Source of the DNA: Amycolatopsis thailandensis
GTDB taxonomy: Bacteria > Actinomycetota > Actinomycetes > Mycobacteriales > Pseudonocardiaceae
Length of the DNA stretch: 64,000 nucleotides
Direction of reading: 5' to 3'
Assembly: GCF_002234405.1 (NCBI RefSeq)
Contig: NZ_NMQT01000134.1
Span: forward strand, 61,298-125,297
Below the pieces are notes generated by a model. It was not told where the DNA came from. It did no database searches and was given only the letters and a program-made list of their open reading frames with translations. This document shows positions 15,223 to 23,590 of this stretch, piece by piece. The translations under genes were made by a program, and so were the position numbers. Every line of letters begins with the position of its first letter. Within the stretch, counting starts at the first letter, position 1.

Positions 15223-16224
15223 ATGAGGTTGGGACTCGCCGGCACCGGCCGGATCGGCACTTCGCACGCCGAAACCTTGAAGAGCTTCGACGAGGTTTCG
15301 TCCGTGGTCGTCGCCGACGTCGACGCCGGGCGCGCGGCGGCGGCCGCGGCCAAGATCGGCGTCGAAGCGGCCGCGGACATCCCCGCGCTCTTCGCGTCCT
15401 CTTTGGACGGTCTGGTGATCACGGCGGCGACGGACGCGCATCCGGAGCTGATCCTCAAGGCCGTCGACGCGGGGATCCCGGTGTTCTGCGAGAAGCCGGT
15501 CGCCGCCGACATCCCGGGCACCCTCGCGGTGATCGACAAGATCTCCGGCTCGGACGTCCCGGTGCAGATCGGCTTTCAGCGCAGGTTCGACGCGGGCTAC
15601 GCGGCCGCCCAGGCGGCGGTGGCCTCGGGCGAACTCGGCTGGCTGCACACCTTGCGCGCGACCACGCTGGACCCGGCGCCGCCGCCCGCGGAGTACGTCG
15701 CGCATTCCGGTGGCCTGTTCCGTGACTGCGGAGTGCACGACTTCGACGTCGTCCGGTTCGTCAGCGGCCGTGAGGTGGTCGAGGTCTACGCGATCGGGGC
15801 GAACAAGGGCGAGCAGTTCTTCGTCGACGCCGGTGACGTCGACACCGCGGCCGCGACCCTGACGCTCGACGACGGGACGCTGGCGGTGGTTTCTCTGACG
15901 CGCTACAACGGCGCCGGTTACGACGTCCGGCTGGAAGTGCTCGGCTCGGCGGGGAACGCCGTGGTGGGCTTGGACGATCGAACGCCGCTGACCTCGGTGG
16001 AACCGGGCGTTCAGCCGTTGCCCGGCCCGGCCTACCCCGGATTCATGGAGCGCTTCCGGCCCGCGTACCTCAGTGAGCTGAAGGCCTTTCTCGACGTCGC
16101 CGCCGGTCGCGCGCCGAGCCCGTGCGGAGCGGCGGACGCACTGGAGGCGTTCTACATCGCCGAGGCCTGCGAGGTCTCCCGGCGCGAACGCCGCCCGGTC
16201 CGCGTGGACGAGGTCCGAGCCTGA
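15223..16224 (+). CDS. iolG: Inositol 2-dehydrogenase (Gfo/Idh/MocA family)
   Basis: A 333-aa NAD-dependent dehydrogenase oxidising myo-inositol to scyllo-inosose. Rossmann motif GLAGTGRIG at 4-12; EKP with Lys91; catalytic-type Asp168 and His172 in DCGVHDFDVVRF, the pattern known for inositol dehydrogenases. The ATG follows the LacI stop by 4 bp with GAAAGG upstream, so the two form one unit. No iolG copy exists in the opposite operon, so the pathway depends on both transcription units. Confidence 0.88.
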   Translation: MRLGLAGTGRIGTSHAETLKSFDEVSSVVVADVDAGRAAAAAAKIGVEAAADIPALFASSLDGLVITAATDAHPELILKAVDAGIPVFCEKPVAADIPGTLAVIDKISGSDVPVQIGFQRRFDAGYAAAQAAVASGELGWLHTLRATTLDPAPPPAEYVAHSGGLFRDCGVHDFDVVRFVSGREVVEVYAIGANKGEQFFVDAGDVDTAAATLTLDDGTLAVVSLTRYNGAGYDVRLEVLGSAGNAVVGLDDRTPLTSVEPGVQPLPGPAYPGFMERFRPAYLSELKAFLDVAAGRAPSPCGAADALEAFYIAEACEVSRRERRPVRVDEVRA

Positions 16225-16271
16225 GTCACGCTTACGACCACCGCACCACCTGGCCGTTTCGCGTGCTCAGA

Positions 16272-16567
16272 CGGACGACACGCGTGACCAGCCGGACGAC
16301 ACGCGTGACCAGCCGGACGACACCAGCGCGGCCGGGGCTAGCCGGGTGTCGTCCGTCGGAACACACGTGTCGTCCATCCCGTCACGAGTGTCGTCCGTCT
16401 GATCACGAGTGTCGTCCCTCCAGCCACGCGAGTTCGCCGTCTGATCACGTGAGTTCCGGCTTCAAGCACGCGAGATCCGGCTCTGATCACGCGAGTCACG
16501 GCTTCAAACACGCGAGTCACGTGTCGGATCACGCGAGTCACGTCTTCAAGCACGCGAGTCACGTCTT
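16272..16567. repeat. 21-bp-period repeat array in the 471-bp gap after iolG
   Basis: About fourteen units with a 21-bp period. The left part has three copies of GGACGACACGCGTGACC-type units (word starts 16273, 16294, 16315). The middle has four units carrying the reverse complement, GTGTCGTCC (near 16347, 16368, 16388, 16410). The right part has seven units built on CACGCGAGTCACG (near 16425, 16446, 16468, 16489, 16509, 16530, 16551). There are no uniform spacers and the units are degenerate, so it is not a CRISPR. Because 21 bp is seven codons, both strands stay open in some frames and would give heptad-repeat peptides, but no credible start exists. The rest of the gap (16225-16271 and 16568-16695) shows nothing else. 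Confidence 0.85.
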
Positions 16568-16695
16568 CGGCTGCCTGGGCACCCCGAAAGCAGGTTGCTG
16601 CCAAAGACCCACGGCCACCGCGAGACCCTCGCTAACGTGATCGCCGACCATGACGGGCGGGCGGTTCGCGCCGCCGGAACGCGCGAGGAGCCCGG

Positions 16696-17190
16696 ATGCA
16701 GCCGAACACACCGCAGCCAGGGTTCGCCCCGTACAGCCGCCCGCTCAAACCGAGGGTGAACGCCACGGCGGCGGTGGTCGCGGGCAGCCTGGCGCTGCTC
16801 ACCGTCGGGATGGTCGTCTGGTTCACGCTCTACAACGTCGTCTACGCCACCGAGTCGGCCGATCACGTGTCCGGCCCGGTGGTGCAGAACCTGATCGGTG
16901 GTGTCGTCGGAGCCGGGGCGCTGGCGGTGGCGGCGGGATTCACGTTCGCCCGCCGGATCGCCGGCGCGTGGACCCTGTCCGCGCTTTGCGCGCTCTACGT
17001 ACTGGCGATCTTCGTGGCGGCGTCGCTGTTGTGGGGCACGCCCTTCAGCGTCCACCTCGGGTGGATCTTCGGCTTCGACAAGAGCAACGGCGTCGCCGTG
17101 GCGCTGACGGTCATCTTCGCGATCCTGACCGCGATCATGGCGGCGATCGCCGGCAGCGTGAGGTCGTCCGGCGAGAAGGCGCGCGGCTAG
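16696..17190 (+). CDS. Small integral membrane protein with four helices, unknown
   Basis: A 164-aa protein with a short Pro-rich cytoplasmic start and four hydrophobic helices (around residues 25-50, 65-85, 95-115, 135-158). The ATG follows GAGGAG. It ends in TAG at 17188-17190, which shares the CTAG palindrome with the stop of the opposite-strand SARP gene, so the genes converge with overlapping stops. No family was recognised. The arrangement may couple termination or produce antisense transcripts between the two genes. Confidence 0.75.
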   Translation: MQPNTPQPGFAPYSRPLKPRVNATAAVVAGSLALLTVGMVVWFTLYNVVYATESADHVSGPVVQNLIGGVVGAGALAVAAGFTFARRIAGAWTLSALCALYVLAIFVAASLLWGTPFSVHLGWIFGFDKSNGVAVALTVIFAILTAIMAAIAGSVRSSGEKARG

Positions 17191-20174
17191 AGCTCGTCCA
17201 GGATCAGTTTCGCGCGTTCCTCGACGAGCCGGTAGCCGGACCGTGCGGCGAGTTCCAGCGCCAGTTCGCCGTGTGTCCGGGCTTCGGCGTGCTTTCCCAG
17301 TCGCAGCAAGGTTTCCGCGAGCCCGGTCCGCGCGGCGGCCTCGCACCAGAAGAAGCTGGTCGTCCGGGCGATCGACAACGCGAGCCGGTGATGTTCGGCG
17401 GCCTCCTCGGGCAGATCGAGCCGCAGGCAGACCTCGCCGAGCCCGACGAGCGTCCAGGCTTCGGTGCCCCGGTCGCCGATCTTGCGGGTGAGTTCGACGG
17501 CTTCGAGCGCGTCGGTGCGGTTCTGCTCGCTCGGATCGCGCCCGCTTTCGAGCACGGCCCGGCCGGACAGCGCCGTCGCCTCGCCGTAGGTGTAGCCGAG
17601 TTCGCGGTTGGCGGCGAGCGCGCGGGTGTAGAAGTCGTAGGCGTCGTCGGGAAAACCGAGGTCGCGGTGCACGTTGCCGAGGTCGACCAGCAACACCGCG
17701 ACGCTGAACCGGGCACCGTCCCGTTCGGCGACCGCCAGCGCGCGGGTGAAGTTGGCGCGCGCCTCGTCGAGCTGACCGGTCTGCCAGTACGGGAACCCGA
17801 GGTTCGCCAACGCCATCGAGATCCCCGGCAGGTTCAGTTCTTCGCACAGCCGCAGGGATTCCAGCCCGCAGCGGATCGCCTCCTGCGGGTCGCCGAGGCG
17901 CTGGTGCACCGCGCTCAGGTTGTTGAGCACGGCCGCGCGGCCGGCGTCCCAGCCGTCGAGGAGGTCCCCGCGCAAGGCGCTCGTCAGGTGTTCGCGGGCC
18001 TCGTCGTAACGGCCGCTGTTGACGCAGGCGAGCGCGATGCTCAGATGCATCGCGGCCTGCGCCTGCCCGGCGCCGCTGCGTCGGGCGGCCTTGAGCGCCG
18101 TCGACGCGGTGTCGATCCATTCCGCGTGGTGACCGCGCTGGTGGAAGAAGGCGCGGAGCGCGTCGGCGAGGTGCCAGGAGAACTCCGGTGGACCGTGTTC
18201 GGCGCTCTGCTCGACCGCCGCGGCGAGGTTCGGCCACTCGGCGTCCAGCCAGGCCAAAGCCTCTTCGGTGTCACCGAAGGGCTTGTCTTCCGGTTCCTCG
18301 CGCGGCAGGCGCAGGAAATGCGGGATGAGGACGCGGCCCGCGGCGTCGGCGGTGGTCAGGTAGCTCTCGAACAGCCGCCTCTCCGCGCTGTCGCGTTCGG
18401 GTTTCGTGTCCTCCGACAACGTGCGGCCCGCCGCGAAACTGCGGAGAAGGTCGTGGAACCGGTAGCGCCCCGGGGTGTAGCGCTCGACCAGGTGCGCCGC
18501 GGCGAGCGCTTTGAGCTGCTGGTTCGCCTTCGAATGCGGGACACCGGTCAGCGCTTGCGCGGCGGGAGCGGTGAACGTTTGGCCGGGGACGAGCGCGAGC
18601 CGCCGGAACAGCAGCCGGTGTTCCTCGGGAAGCGCGCGGTACGAGACGCCGAACGCCGTGGTCACGGCGCTTTCCTCGGCGCCGTCGACGGTCAGTTCGG
18701 TCAGCGGGTCGCCACCGGCGAGCTCGCGGGCGAGTTCGGCGATCTCGGGTTCGCCGCTCGCGCCGAGGTTGGCCGCCGCGATCCGGAGGGCGAGCGGGAG
18801 GTGCCCGCACAGCCGGGCCAGCTCGGCGGCCGCGACGGCTTCGGCGGCGACGGTTTCGCTGCCGAGCACGGCTTCCAGCAGATGCCGCGCGTCTTCGGCG
18901 GGCAGCACCGACAGCGGGAGCGCGCGGGCGCCGGTCCGGGCGATGAGGTCGCCGAGCCGCTGGCGGCTGGTGACCAGGACCGTGCCCGACGGCGGCAGCA
19001 GCGGCAGCACCTGGCCGGTGTCGCGGACGTTGTCGAGGACCAGCAGGACCCGGCTGTCGGCGAGGAGGGACCGCAGAAGCGCGGCCCGCGTGTCGGTGTC
19101 CGGCGGGATGGCCTTGGGCGCGGTGCCGAGCGCCTGCAGAAGCTGCGTGAGCGCGACAGCCGGGGTGAGCGGTTCGTGGTCGGGATCGAAGCCGCGCAGG
19201 TCGAGGTAGAGCTGGCCGTCGGGGAACGCGTCGCGGACGCGGTGAGCCCAGCGGACGGCGAGCGCGGTCTTGCCGACGCCAGCTGTCCCGCTGATGACCC
19301 AGATGTCGGTGCCTTCGCCCGCGTGCCGGGTCGCCTCGTCGAGCCGCTCCAACTCGGACGCCCGCCCGGCGAAGCCGCGGACGTCGTGCGGCAACTGTGC
19401 CGGGCGGACCGGCTCCGGCCGGGTCGCGGCCGCCGTGGGTTCCAAGGCGGGATCGGCGGCGAGGATGGCGGTTTCCAGTCGTCGCAGCTCGGCCGAGGGG
19501 TCGAGGCCCAGTTCGGTGCCGAGCCTGCCCCGCAAGGCGCGGAAAGCCTCGAGAGCGTCGTCGGTGCGCCCTTCGCGGTGCAGCGCGAGCATGAGCTGCC
19601 CGACGAACCGCTGCCGCAGGGGATGCGCGGCGACCAGCTCGGTCAGTTCCGCGAGGACCTGCCTGCCGCGGCCGAGCCGCAGCTGCGCGTCGGCGCGATC
19701 CTCCAGCGCCGTCCAGCGTTCCTCGTTCATGCCACCGCGGAGCCGCTGGGCGACCTCGCCGCTCACGACGTCGGACAACGCTTCGCCCCGCCACAGGCCG
19801 AGCGCCTCGTCCAGGAGTTCCACGGCGGTCTCGTCGTCGGCCTCGCGGGCTTGGGCGGTCAGGCCGGTGAAGCGGTGCAGGTCGACCTGGTCCGGGGTGA
19901 CCTTGAGCAGGTACCGGGTCCCCTCGGAGACGATCTCCGGCCCGCCCGCGCCGCGGAACACCGCGCGTAGCCTGGACACGAGCGCTTGAACGGTGTTCCG
20001 GGCACTCGCCGGCGGTTCTTCGGGCCAGAGCAGGTCGATGATCCGGTCGCGAGGCACCGGCTTGCCCGCCTCCAGCAGCAGAACAGCCAGTACGAGCCGC
20101 TGTTTGGGCGAGCCGAGATCGACCGGATCGCCACCGGCCCACGCCTCGACGGCGCCGAGGACGCGGAACTCCAC
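17187..20174 (-). CDS. AfsR/SARP-type transcriptional regulator with NB-ARC and TPR domains
   Basis: A 995-aa multidomain regulator. Winged-helix OmpR-like DNA-binding domain at ~1-95 (EFRVLGAVEAWAGG … SPKQRLVLAVLLL); bacterial transcriptional activation domain at ~100-245; NB-ARC ATPase with the P-loop SGTAGVGKTALAV near 300 and LLVLDNVRDTGQ; tetratricopeptide repeats over the last ~400 residues. Start GTG at 20174 (VEFRVLG) was chosen because GGAGG lies 7 bp upstream and the domain begins there. The longer open frame to 20348 adds nothing recognisable. Such proteins often activate secondary-metabolite or membrane-linked genes. The target here is unknown, and the nearest non-regulatory gene is the four-helix membrane protein. 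Confidence 0.9.
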   Translation of the reverse strand: MEFRVLGAVEAWAGGDPVDLGSPKQRLVLAVLLLEAGKPVPRDRIIDLLWPEEPPASARNTVQALVSRLRAVFRGAGGPEIVSEGTRYLLKVTPDQVDLHRFTGLTAQAREADDETAVELLDEALGLWRGEALSDVVSGEVAQRLRGGMNEERWTALEDRADAQLRLGRGRQVLAELTELVAAHPLRQRFVGQLMLALHREGRTDDALEAFRALRGRLGTELGLDPSAELRRLETAILAADPALEPTAAATRPEPVRPAQLPHDVRGFAGRASELERLDEATRHAGEGTDIWVISGTAGVGKTALAVRWAHRVRDAFPDGQLYLDLRGFDPDHEPLTPAVALTQLLQALGTAPKAIPPDTDTRAALLRSLLADSRVLLVLDNVRDTGQVLPLLPPSGTVLVTSRQRLGDLIARTGARALPLSVLPAEDARHLLEAVLGSETVAAEAVAAAELARLCGHLPLALRIAAANLGASGEPEIAELARELAGGDPLTELTVDGAEESAVTTAFGVSYRALPEEHRLLFRRLALVPGQTFTAPAAQALTGVPHSKANQQLKALAAAHLVERYTPGRYRFHDLLRSFAAGRTLSEDTKPERDSAERRLFESYLTTADAAGRVLIPHFLRLPREEPEDKPFGDTEEALAWLDAEWPNLAAAVEQSAEHGPPEFSWHLADALRAFFHQRGHHAEWIDTASTALKAARRSGAGQAQAAMHLSIALACVNSGRYDEAREHLTSALRGDLLDGWDAGRAAVLNNLSAVHQRLGDPQEAIRCGLESLRLCEELNLPGISMALANLGFPYWQTGQLDEARANFTRALAVAERDGARFSVAVLLVDLGNVHRDLGFPDDAYDFYTRALAANRELGYTYGEATALSGRAVLESGRDPSEQNRTDALEAVELTRKIGDRGTEAWTLVGLGEVCLRLDLPEEAAEHHRLALSIARTTSFFWCEAAARTGLAETLLRLGKHAEARTHGELALELAARSGYRLVEERAKLILDEL

Positions 20175-20459
20175 CCGGCCACCTCCGCTCACCTCGTCAG
20201 AGCCTGCAAGCGTAGTGCAAGCGCCCTGCATCCGGCCGCCGTGATCCTTGTGAGGTGTCCACCGAGGACCCGTCGCCGGAACCGTGCCCAACCAACAAGA
20301 CGGGCAGGACCCCCCATTCGGTTCCGGTACGACGGTGGGCACCTTCAACTTGCACAGGCACCGCCTTCTGACGGCGGTGGGGGTTGGGGGTAGTGCCAGC
20401 TCGACGTCTTCCCCCGTGTCGTCGAACTGGCGCTTCTTCTTGACTGGGGCTGGGGTTTT
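20175..20459. other. Intergenic stretch upstream of the SARP gene, no gene seen
   Basis: No open frame here looks coding on either strand. A G/C-rich imperfect hairpin (CACCGCC … GGCGGTG) sits near 20369-20390. The minus-strand promoter of the SARP gene should be in the left half, but I could not assign its boxes. Confidence 0.6.
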
Positions 20460-20504
20460 CCGTGAAGGCCTCCTCGATGGACTCCATCGGGGAGGCCTTC
20501 ACGG
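20460..20504. terminator. 21-bp hairpin of the GTGAAGGCC family, bidirectional terminator type
   Basis: Arms 20460-20480 and 20484-20504 pair over 21 bp with a single G·U and a 3-nt loop (ACT). The outer arm reads CCGTGAAGGCCTCC. The right side is followed by TTTT, and the left side is preceded by TTTTC, so the stem is U-rich on the plus strand only. Its arm word recurs in other hairpins of the window. Confidence 0.7.
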
Positions 20505-20540
20505 TTTTCGGCGTTTGACAAGAGCGGCCACCTGCCTGCA

Positions 20541-20568
20541 CCCTTTCACTACTTAATTAGTGAAAGGG
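20541..20568. promoter_or_regulatory. Palindromic operator overlapping the GntR gene start
   Basis: Perfect 11-bp arms (CCCTTTCACTA / TAGTGAAAGGG) with a 6-bp spacer CTTAAT end 8 bp before the proposed GTG start. They include the ribosome-binding GAAAGG. A dimeric GntR/YtrA repressor bound here would block both RNA polymerase and ribosome access, the expected autoregulation of such operons. A TTGACA lies at 20515-20520 but no well-spaced -10 accompanies it. Confidence 0.75.
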
Positions 20569-20576
20569 TGTTGCCG

Positions 20577-20972
20577 GTGGTCACCTTCCATCTGGACAAG
20601 GGCTCGGGCGTCGCGACGTACGTCCAGCTCGTCCAGCAGGTCAAGAACGCCCTCCGCCTGGGGCTGCTGGAGCCGGGGGACCGGCTGCCGACGGCGAAGG
20701 AAGTGGTCGCCGAACTGGCGATCAACCCCAACACCGTCCTCAAGGCGTACCGCGAGCTGGAGCGCGAAGGGCTCGTCGAGGGGAGGCCCGGTCTCGGCAC
20801 CTTCGTCCAGAAGACGCTCGGAGGCGCTTCGTTCGCCGAGCGCACGCGGTTGCGGAAGAGCCTGGGGGCTTGGGTCCGCGACGCGCGGGAATCGGGACTG
20901 GACTCCGAAGACGTCGAGGCACTGTTCACCTCGGTAGTGGTCGACGGCTTTCGAGGGGAGCGAACGGCATGA
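20577..20972 (+). CDS. GntR family regulator, YtrA type
   Basis: A 131-aa protein: a winged helix-turn-helix (residues ~10-75, VQQVKNALRLGLLEPGDRLP … INPNTVLKAYRELEREGLVEG) plus a short C-terminal helical tail used for dimerisation in the YtrA subgroup. I chose GTG at 20577 (MVTFHLDKGSG) because GAAAGG sits 8-9 bp upstream. GTG 20568 and TTG 20571 are alternatives. Its stop overlaps the ATPase start (ATGA). YtrA-type repressors usually control the ABC genes that follow them. Confidence 0.88.
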   Translation: MVTFHLDKGSGVATYVQLVQQVKNALRLGLLEPGDRLPTAKEVVAELAINPNTVLKAYRELEREGLVEGRPGLGTFVQKTLGGASFAERTRLRKSLGAWVRDARESGLDSEDVEALFTSVVVDGFRGERTA

Positions 20973-21832
20973 CTGACAAACCCGTGATCGAGGCGACCGG
21001 TCTCGGCAAGCGCTACCACCGCAAATGGGCGCTGCGCGACTGCTCGCTGTCCGTCCCGAAAGGACGAGTCGTCGCCCTCGTCGGCCCCAACGGCGCGGGC
21101 AAGACGACCTTCCTCCACCTGGCGGTCGGGCTGCTCGGCGCGACCCTCGGCTCGGTCTCGATCCAGGGCACCGTCGCGTTCCTCGCTCAGGACAAGCCGT
21201 TGTACCCCGGTTTCAGCATCGCCGAGATGCTCAAGTTCGGCAGGCGGCTCAACCCCGGCTGGGACGACGAGTTCGCGCACAAGCGCATCGATTCACTCGG
21301 GCTTCCCTTGAAACACAAGGTCGGCAAGCTGTCCGGCGGGCAGCGCGCGCAGGTCGCGCTCACCCTCGCGCTCGCCAAACGCCCGGACCTCCTGGTACTG
21401 GACGAGCCGCTCGCGAACCTCGACCCGCTCGCCCGTCACGAGGTCATGCGCGGGCTGATGGAGGCGGTCGCGGATACCGGCATGACCGTCCTGCTCTCCT
21501 CGCACGTCGTCTCGGATCTGGAGAACACCTGCGACTGGCTGATCGTCCTCAACGGCGGCCGCGTCCAGGTCAGCGGCGACATCGACGAACTCGTCGCCGG
21601 GCACCGCATCCTTTCCGGGCCTGTCGAGGAGACCGACGCGCTGGCCACCCGCGTCGCTGTCGTCGACGAGGCCCGGGCGGGCAGACAGGCGACCGTCTTC
21701 GCCCGCACCGAACCGGTTCCCCTGGGTCCACAGTGGACCGAGAGGCCGGCGAACCTGGAGGAGCTCGTGCTCGCCTACCTGCGGCGACCGGAATCCGCGA
21801 GCCTGCCTCGCCCGACACTGGCCTCGGCGTAG
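20969..21832 (+). CDS. ABC transporter ATP-binding protein (CcmA/YtrB type)
   Basis: A 287-aa ATPase. Walker A GPNGAGKTT near 38-46, a Q-loop in AFLAQDKPLYPGF, signature KLSGGQRAQVALTLALAKRP at ~130, Walker B LLVLDEPLANLDP, and the His switch in LLSSHVVSDLE. A ~70-residue C-terminal extension follows the ATPase core, as in exporters of the YtrB/BcrA group. The start overlaps the regulator stop. It would power the two membrane proteins encoded next. Export or antibiotic resistance is likely, but the substrate is unknown. Confidence 0.88.
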   Translation: MTDKPVIEATGLGKRYHRKWALRDCSLSVPKGRVVALVGPNGAGKTTFLHLAVGLLGATLGSVSIQGTVAFLAQDKPLYPGFSIAEMLKFGRRLNPGWDDEFAHKRIDSLGLPLKHKVGKLSGGQRAQVALTLALAKRPDLLVLDEPLANLDPLARHEVMRGLMEAVADTGMTVLLSSHVVSDLENTCDWLIVLNGGRVQVSGDIDELVAGHRILSGPVEETDALATRVAVVDEARAGRQATVFARTEPVPLGPQWTERPANLEELVLAYLRRPESASLPRPTLASA

Positions 21833-21840
21833 GGGGAACG

Positions 21841-22635
21841 ATGTTCTGGCTCACTTACCGCCAGCACCGGATGCAGCTGCTGATCACGGCGGGACTGCTC
21901 GTCGCCGTCGGGATCCTGTTGCTGGTCAACGGGAACGCCGCGGCGGACAGTCCGGACCCGGCCAAGCTGTTCGCGGATCTGTACACCTATCTCTCCTGGC
22001 TCCAGGTCGTCCCGGTGGCGATCGGCGTCTTCTGGGGCGCGCCGCTGGTCGCGGCCGAATACGAACGCGGCACCACGAAACTCGCCTGGACCCAGTCGAT
22101 CTCACGGTTCCGCTGGCTCGGCGTGAAACTGGGATTCCTCGCCGTCCTCGCCACGCTCGCGGGTCTCGCGTTCGGCACGATGATGCAGCGCTGGGTGGAC
22201 GTCTTCCCGACCGATCGCGGCGACACCGCCTTCACCAGCCGCTTCGACAATCCGGTCCTGTTCGCGATGACCGGCGTCGCGCCCGGCGCGTGGTGGCTCT
22301 TCGGGTTCGTGCTCGGCACCGCCGCGGGCGCGCTGATCCGCAAGACCCTGCCCGCCATCGCGGTCACCATCGCGGTGACGGTGGGCCTGATGATCGGCGT
22401 GGCCAACGTCCGCGACCTCTACGCCGAACCGGAACTCGTCACCCTAGGGGCAGGAAAGGAACCCACCGGCCGGGTCCTCGAAATGATCAGGGACGCCGCC
22501 GGGGAGATCACCGCGCTCAAGGTCCTGCCCCAGGACTGGTACTGGCGCTTCCAGTGGACCGAAGCCGCGATCCTGGCGGGCGTTTCGCTCCTGCTCGCCG
22601 TCGCCGCGACCTTCGCCATCCGACGCCGCTCCTAG
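21841..22635 (+). CDS. ABC transporter permease, first of two paralogues
   Basis: A 264-aa protein with about six hydrophobic helices, opening MFWLTYRQHRMQLLI. It shares a family pattern with the next gene: WLT(Y/W)RQHR at the start, GVFWGAPL(V/L)A.EYER.T..LAWTQS.SR.RWLGVK in the first third, and WWLF.F.LG.AAG.L.RKTLPAIA later. ATG at 21841 comes 8 bp after the ATPase stop with GGGGG upstream. Probably forms a heterodimer with its neighbour. Confidence 0.85.
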   Translation: MFWLTYRQHRMQLLITAGLLVAVGILLLVNGNAAADSPDPAKLFADLYTYLSWLQVVPVAIGVFWGAPLVAAEYERGTTKLAWTQSISRFRWLGVKLGFLAVLATLAGLAFGTMMQRWVDVFPTDRGDTAFTSRFDNPVLFAMTGVAPGAWWLFGFVLGTAAGALIRKTLPAIAVTIAVTVGLMIGVANVRDLYAEPELVTLGAGKEPTGRVLEMIRDAAGEITALKVLPQDWYWRFQWTEAAILAGVSLLLAVAATFAIRRRS

Positions 22636-22649
22636 AAAGGCACAAGTTC

Positions 22650-23570
22650 TTGCTTTGGCTCACCTGGCGGCAGCACCGGACCCAGCTGCTCGTCACCCTG
22701 GGGTTCCTGGCCGTGGTCGGCGGGATCCTGCTCCTGTCCGGGCAGGCCGCCATCGACGCTTCGAACGGCAAGACCTCGATGTACTGCCATGGAGGCGGCA
22801 TCCCGTGCCGAGAGTACGACGCGGGGCTGGAGGACCTCTATCAGCAGATCTACCCACTGGTCGTGATGGTGCCGTTCATTCCCTTGCTGGCGGGTGTCTT
22901 CTGGGGCGCGCCGCTGCTGGCCAGGGAATACGAGCGCAACACCCATCAGCTCGCGTGGACGCAGTCGGTGAGCCGCGGCCGCTGGCTGGGCGTCAAGTTC
23001 GGCGTCCTCGCCGGGTGCGCTGTCCTGGCCGGACTCGCTTCGGGGCAGATGTTCGGCGGGTGGCTGGAAATGTTCCCCGGCAAGGCGGAGTCCTTCGCCG
23101 AGACGTCCTACTTCGGCGCTGTCGGGGTCGCGCCCGCCGCGTGGTGGCTGTTCGCCTTCGCGCTCGGTTCGGCGGCCGGGGTGCTCGTGCGCAAGACCTT
23201 GCCCGCCATCGCGATCACGGTCGCGGTGTTCCTCGCGGCTTCGATCGCCTTGCTGTTGCTGAGGCCGCACTACGCCGAGCCGGTACGTACGACCGGCCCT
23301 GATCCGGCGACGGTGGGGGCGCTGATCGTGAAGGTGGGCAGAGTCGGGCCGGACGGCCGCGAGATGAACTCACTGGACGAGGTGCCCGGTTGCCCGCGGG
23401 GACTGGGGAAGAACGCGTGCGCCGAGGCCGCGGGCTACCGGGACTTCACCGTTTACCAGCCCGTCGACCGGTTCTGGCGGTTCCAATGGACGGAGACGGG
23501 CATCCTGCTCGCCGCGACCGCGGTCCTCGGAGGCGCCGCGGTCGGGGGAACGGTCCGCCGCCGTCGCTGA
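22650..23570 (+). CDS. ABC transporter permease, second paralogue, TTG start
   Basis: A 306-aa paralogue of the preceding permease. It differs by two insertions: an extracytoplasmic stretch with a Cys pair (YCHGGGIPCRE, ~42-52) and a ~45-residue loop with two more Cys (GCPRGLGKNAC) before the last helix. The TTG at 22650 is the likely start. It gives MLWLTWRQHR, aligning exactly with MFWLTYRQHR of the paralogue, and GAAAGG sits 9 bp upstream. No ATG or GTG fits. The four exported cysteines suggest disulfide bonds absent from the partner. Confidence 0.85.
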   Translation: MLWLTWRQHRTQLLVTLGFLAVVGGILLLSGQAAIDASNGKTSMYCHGGGIPCREYDAGLEDLYQQIYPLVVMVPFIPLLAGVFWGAPLLAREYERNTHQLAWTQSVSRGRWLGVKFGVLAGCAVLAGLASGQMFGGWLEMFPGKAESFAETSYFGAVGVAPAAWWLFAFALGSAAGVLVRKTLPAIAITVAVFLAASIALLLLRPHYAEPVRTTGPDPATVGALIVKVGRVGPDGREMNSLDEVPGCPRGLGKNACAEAAGYRDFTVYQPVDRFWRFQWTETGILLAATAVLGGAAVGGTVRRRR

Positions 23571-23584
23571 GACGGCGGCGGACC
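23552..23584. terminator. Hairpin between convergent permease and asparagine synthetase genes
   Basis: Perfect 14-bp arms (GGTCCGCCGCCGTC / its complement; 23552-23565 and 23571-23584) enclose a 5-nt loop GCTGA that contains the permease stop codon (23568-23570). It lies 7 bp before the end of the opposite-strand gene and could stop transcription from both sides. Confidence 0.7.
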
Positions 23585-23590
23585 AGAGGC

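Noticed and set aside
16272..16567. CRISPR array
   Set aside because: The unit is 21 bp with no unique spacers of constant size, the units change orientation, and no cas gene is near.
16338..16604. An 88-codon minus-strand heptad-repeat protein in the repeat array
   Set aside because: The frame is open only because the DNA period is 21 bp. The start would be a TTG without ribosome site, and the plus strand gives a similar repeat peptide.
16650..19970. A plus-strand open frame of 1106 codons opposite the SARP gene
   Set aside because: It is the mirror of the minus-strand SARP/NB-ARC gene, whose domains are unmistakable. The composition (Gly/Arg/Gln/Val-rich, no domains) is that of antisense frames in high-GC DNA.
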